Source: Limanda limanda (Eukaryota > Chordata > Actinopteri > Pleuronectiformes > Pleuronectidae). Taken from it: a DNA stretch of 64,000 nt. The stretch's first letter is position 1; each line of letters begins with the position of its first letter. The DNA is taken from assembly GCF_963576545.1 (NCBI RefSeq), contig NC_083648.1, positions 26,491,373-26,555,372 of the forward strand. The letters are read 5' to 3'. The position numbers were made by a program, and so were the translations under genes. This document shows positions 53,224 through 64,000 of this stretch, piece by piece. The notes under the pieces are model-generated. The model made no database searches. It was not told the DNA's origin and saw nothing but the letters and a program-made list of their open reading frames with translations.

Positions 53224-55016
53224 GCTGATGAAAAGAGGGACTGAAAACTGTTAAAGAGAGCAGAGCCAGACAGGAGCTGTGTTCTGATTTTCAGCTGCAG
53301 TCGTCAAAATGACCAACCATTGACTGGACTGAAATGTCCCTTAGTTCTGTTTTCAAAACAGAACTAAACAAAACAGCCATGTATGTACTGAGATGTTTGT
53401 GGAGATCAGTGTGTATTCTTAGAAGTCAGTTGTAATTGGACTGAAGCCATCAATAATTCATTATTTTTGTTAATACTAAATATTATGGATTTGATTATAT
53501 TCATAGCATACAAGTCCAAAATACTTTCAGTGGAACAAAAATGTTAAGATGTTGAGAAACTTCTCATACCATTGTTATAACTAATATTTGATTCTGATCA
53601 TGTAGTATTGTTCAGTTCTGCAATGTCTATAACAAATCTATTGCGTACATCATTTAAGATGTAGACAGATAGCATGATGGCCATAAGTCAACATCATCTC
53701 TGGTTGAATTGACACCTATAGGATTGTCTTTATGACTATAATAGTGTTGGTTTGTTAATACAGTGTTGTTGTGGAATATTGTCCCATCCACAATTATGGG
53801 TGTGGAATCCGAGAGCAGCTAAACCAAATGTTTATGTTTCCTCTCAAGTAATAAAAGTGTAAATTAGACTGCTACTAACACATCTTGATAAAATGGAACA
53901 ATAAATGATGTAAGCAACAGTGCATTTATAAGACCAGTATTTTGTCAGAACCCACCATTATTTAATAAAGCAGTTTATAAGCTGATAGAACTCTTCTGTA
54001 TTAATAATATTCTACATTATTAGGAATGAATATGCAAAAATATAAGGACTCAGGCTTGGCTTACGTGATGCATTGGTCCAGACATCTAAACCAGGATGAA
54101 TTTCACACAAATAATAACTAATTTCAACTCAAGAATAACATTATAATAGCATTTATTTAGATATTGTATACAAGTAAATTGTATTTAATATGTTGACATA
54201 TGTTCACATATATAGATGTAATATATGGGAATTTATGTGTATGCTGGGTTATACAGAAAAAAAACAAAATGTGCAATTTTCATCTTAAAAAGAAGCAAGG
54301 GTGGAAATGAGAGTAGTGAGTCCTCTTGTTTTGCCAATATACTCTTTGAACGGACGCGAACCAATCACGTCACCCTTCCATGTTTAGGAGGAAGTAATAA
54401 CACTTGGCTAATGTTAGCCAGTACGCCGCCGTGTATTCCCATACTATACAAGGTAGTTCAAATTTGTTTCGCCATACTGTTGTATTTTCAATGCAAGAAT
54501 TTATTGTTGTTGCTATTTGTCGCTATTTGTGGTTGGTTTGGTTCCCGGGCTACAAGTTGTCTCAAATAAGCCAGATGCTAGGCTCTCAAGCGTCAACATC
54601 CAGTAGCAGGTCGAGCTGTTGACTAGAGACGGTTCATGTATAGTTGAGTGGTTTACGTGTTCACTGGCTCTGCCTAGTCTGTCTTCGTTCATTAAATACT
54701 TACAAATAATTCATATAATATTGACACTCTTTATTTTATTTGAGCTACAGTCTGTCAGCTAGCTCATCCGTGTTCTGATTTATTCTATCATGGATATTTT
54801 GGTGTCTGCAACTTTAGTTGAGACATAGCAATGCTTTCCGATGACAAAGCCCCTTTATTAACGTTACCCACTCCAGTGTAAGACTAAAAGAAAATCAAAT
54901 TTACTGCATTCCATGGAGTTACAACTCAACATGTAGTAATTGAGTTTAGTAGGTATAGACAGTACATTCCATGGCTCGTGTTAGTTTGAAAAGTCAGACA
55001 TGTTTGTGTTCCTCAG
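53224..55016. other. Intergenic region before depdc5, with possible promoter
   Basis: Mostly AT-rich and featureless. At about 54355-54450 there is a CCAATCACGTCACC cluster (a CCAAT-like box next to a CRE-like CGTCA), several CpGs, and a possible splice donor (CAAGGTAGTT at 54448). This could be the depdc5 first non-coding exon and promoter, but no transcript evidence is available. Confidence 0.35.

Positions 55017-64000
<8,984 letters not shown>

Noticed and set aside
54225..54622. Open frames upstream of depdc5
   Set aside because: No similarity to known proteins and no conserved splice pattern; at most a promoter or untranslated exon.

Overview
This 64-kb window is nuclear DNA from a teleost fish. 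It holds two spliced, intact vertebrate genes, both on the + strand. The first is an slc44a5-like choline-transporter-like gene: 21 coding exons from 8486 to 48237, with only the start-codon exon not found. The second is the 5' third of depdc5, starting at 55027 and running off the right edge. Between them lies a clearly broken rab36 (Rab GTPase) gene. The repeat content is typical of ray-finned fish: Tc1 elements, hAT MITEs, L1 and L2-like LINEs, tRNA-derived SINEs and a DIRS retrotransposon.

Layout. 1-8.1 kb is a graveyard of nested repeats. An L1 ORF2 is split by a hAT element that itself carries an L2/CR1-type LINE, then by a GC-rich minisatellite insertion. It is followed by a 0.7-kb tandem duplication and an inverted copy of the hAT/L1 junction. 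8.5-48.2 kb is slc44a5. Its second intron in this window (12242-34141, about 22 kb) holds most of the accessory DNA: a Tc1 remnant, a hAT element, and a 7.9-kb hAT shell (8-bp target duplication) with a near-complete 6.3-kb DIRS element inside it. It also holds a second Tc1, a 3.4-kb composite element with a perfect 9-bp target duplication that carries gene fragments (helicase, MADF-like and histone H3), and a small minus-strand exon cluster with its own polyA signal. 48.2-55 kb is intergenic DNA plus the rab36 pseudogene. 55-64 kb is depdc5 with repeat-filled introns.

Function. SLC44 proteins are multi-pass choline-transporter-like membrane proteins. DEPDC5 is the GATOR1 subunit that restrains mTORC1 when amino acids are low. 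RAB36 is a Golgi/late-endosome Rab. There is no operon logic; the genes are independent neighbours. The most unusual material is (i) the 9-bp-TSD gene-capturing element and its 555-bp relative at 35410-35964, (ii) the DIRS element with readable ITRs and an internal complementary region, and (iii) the recent loss of rab36. All family names come from reading the sequence and from recalled family features; no database search was run.
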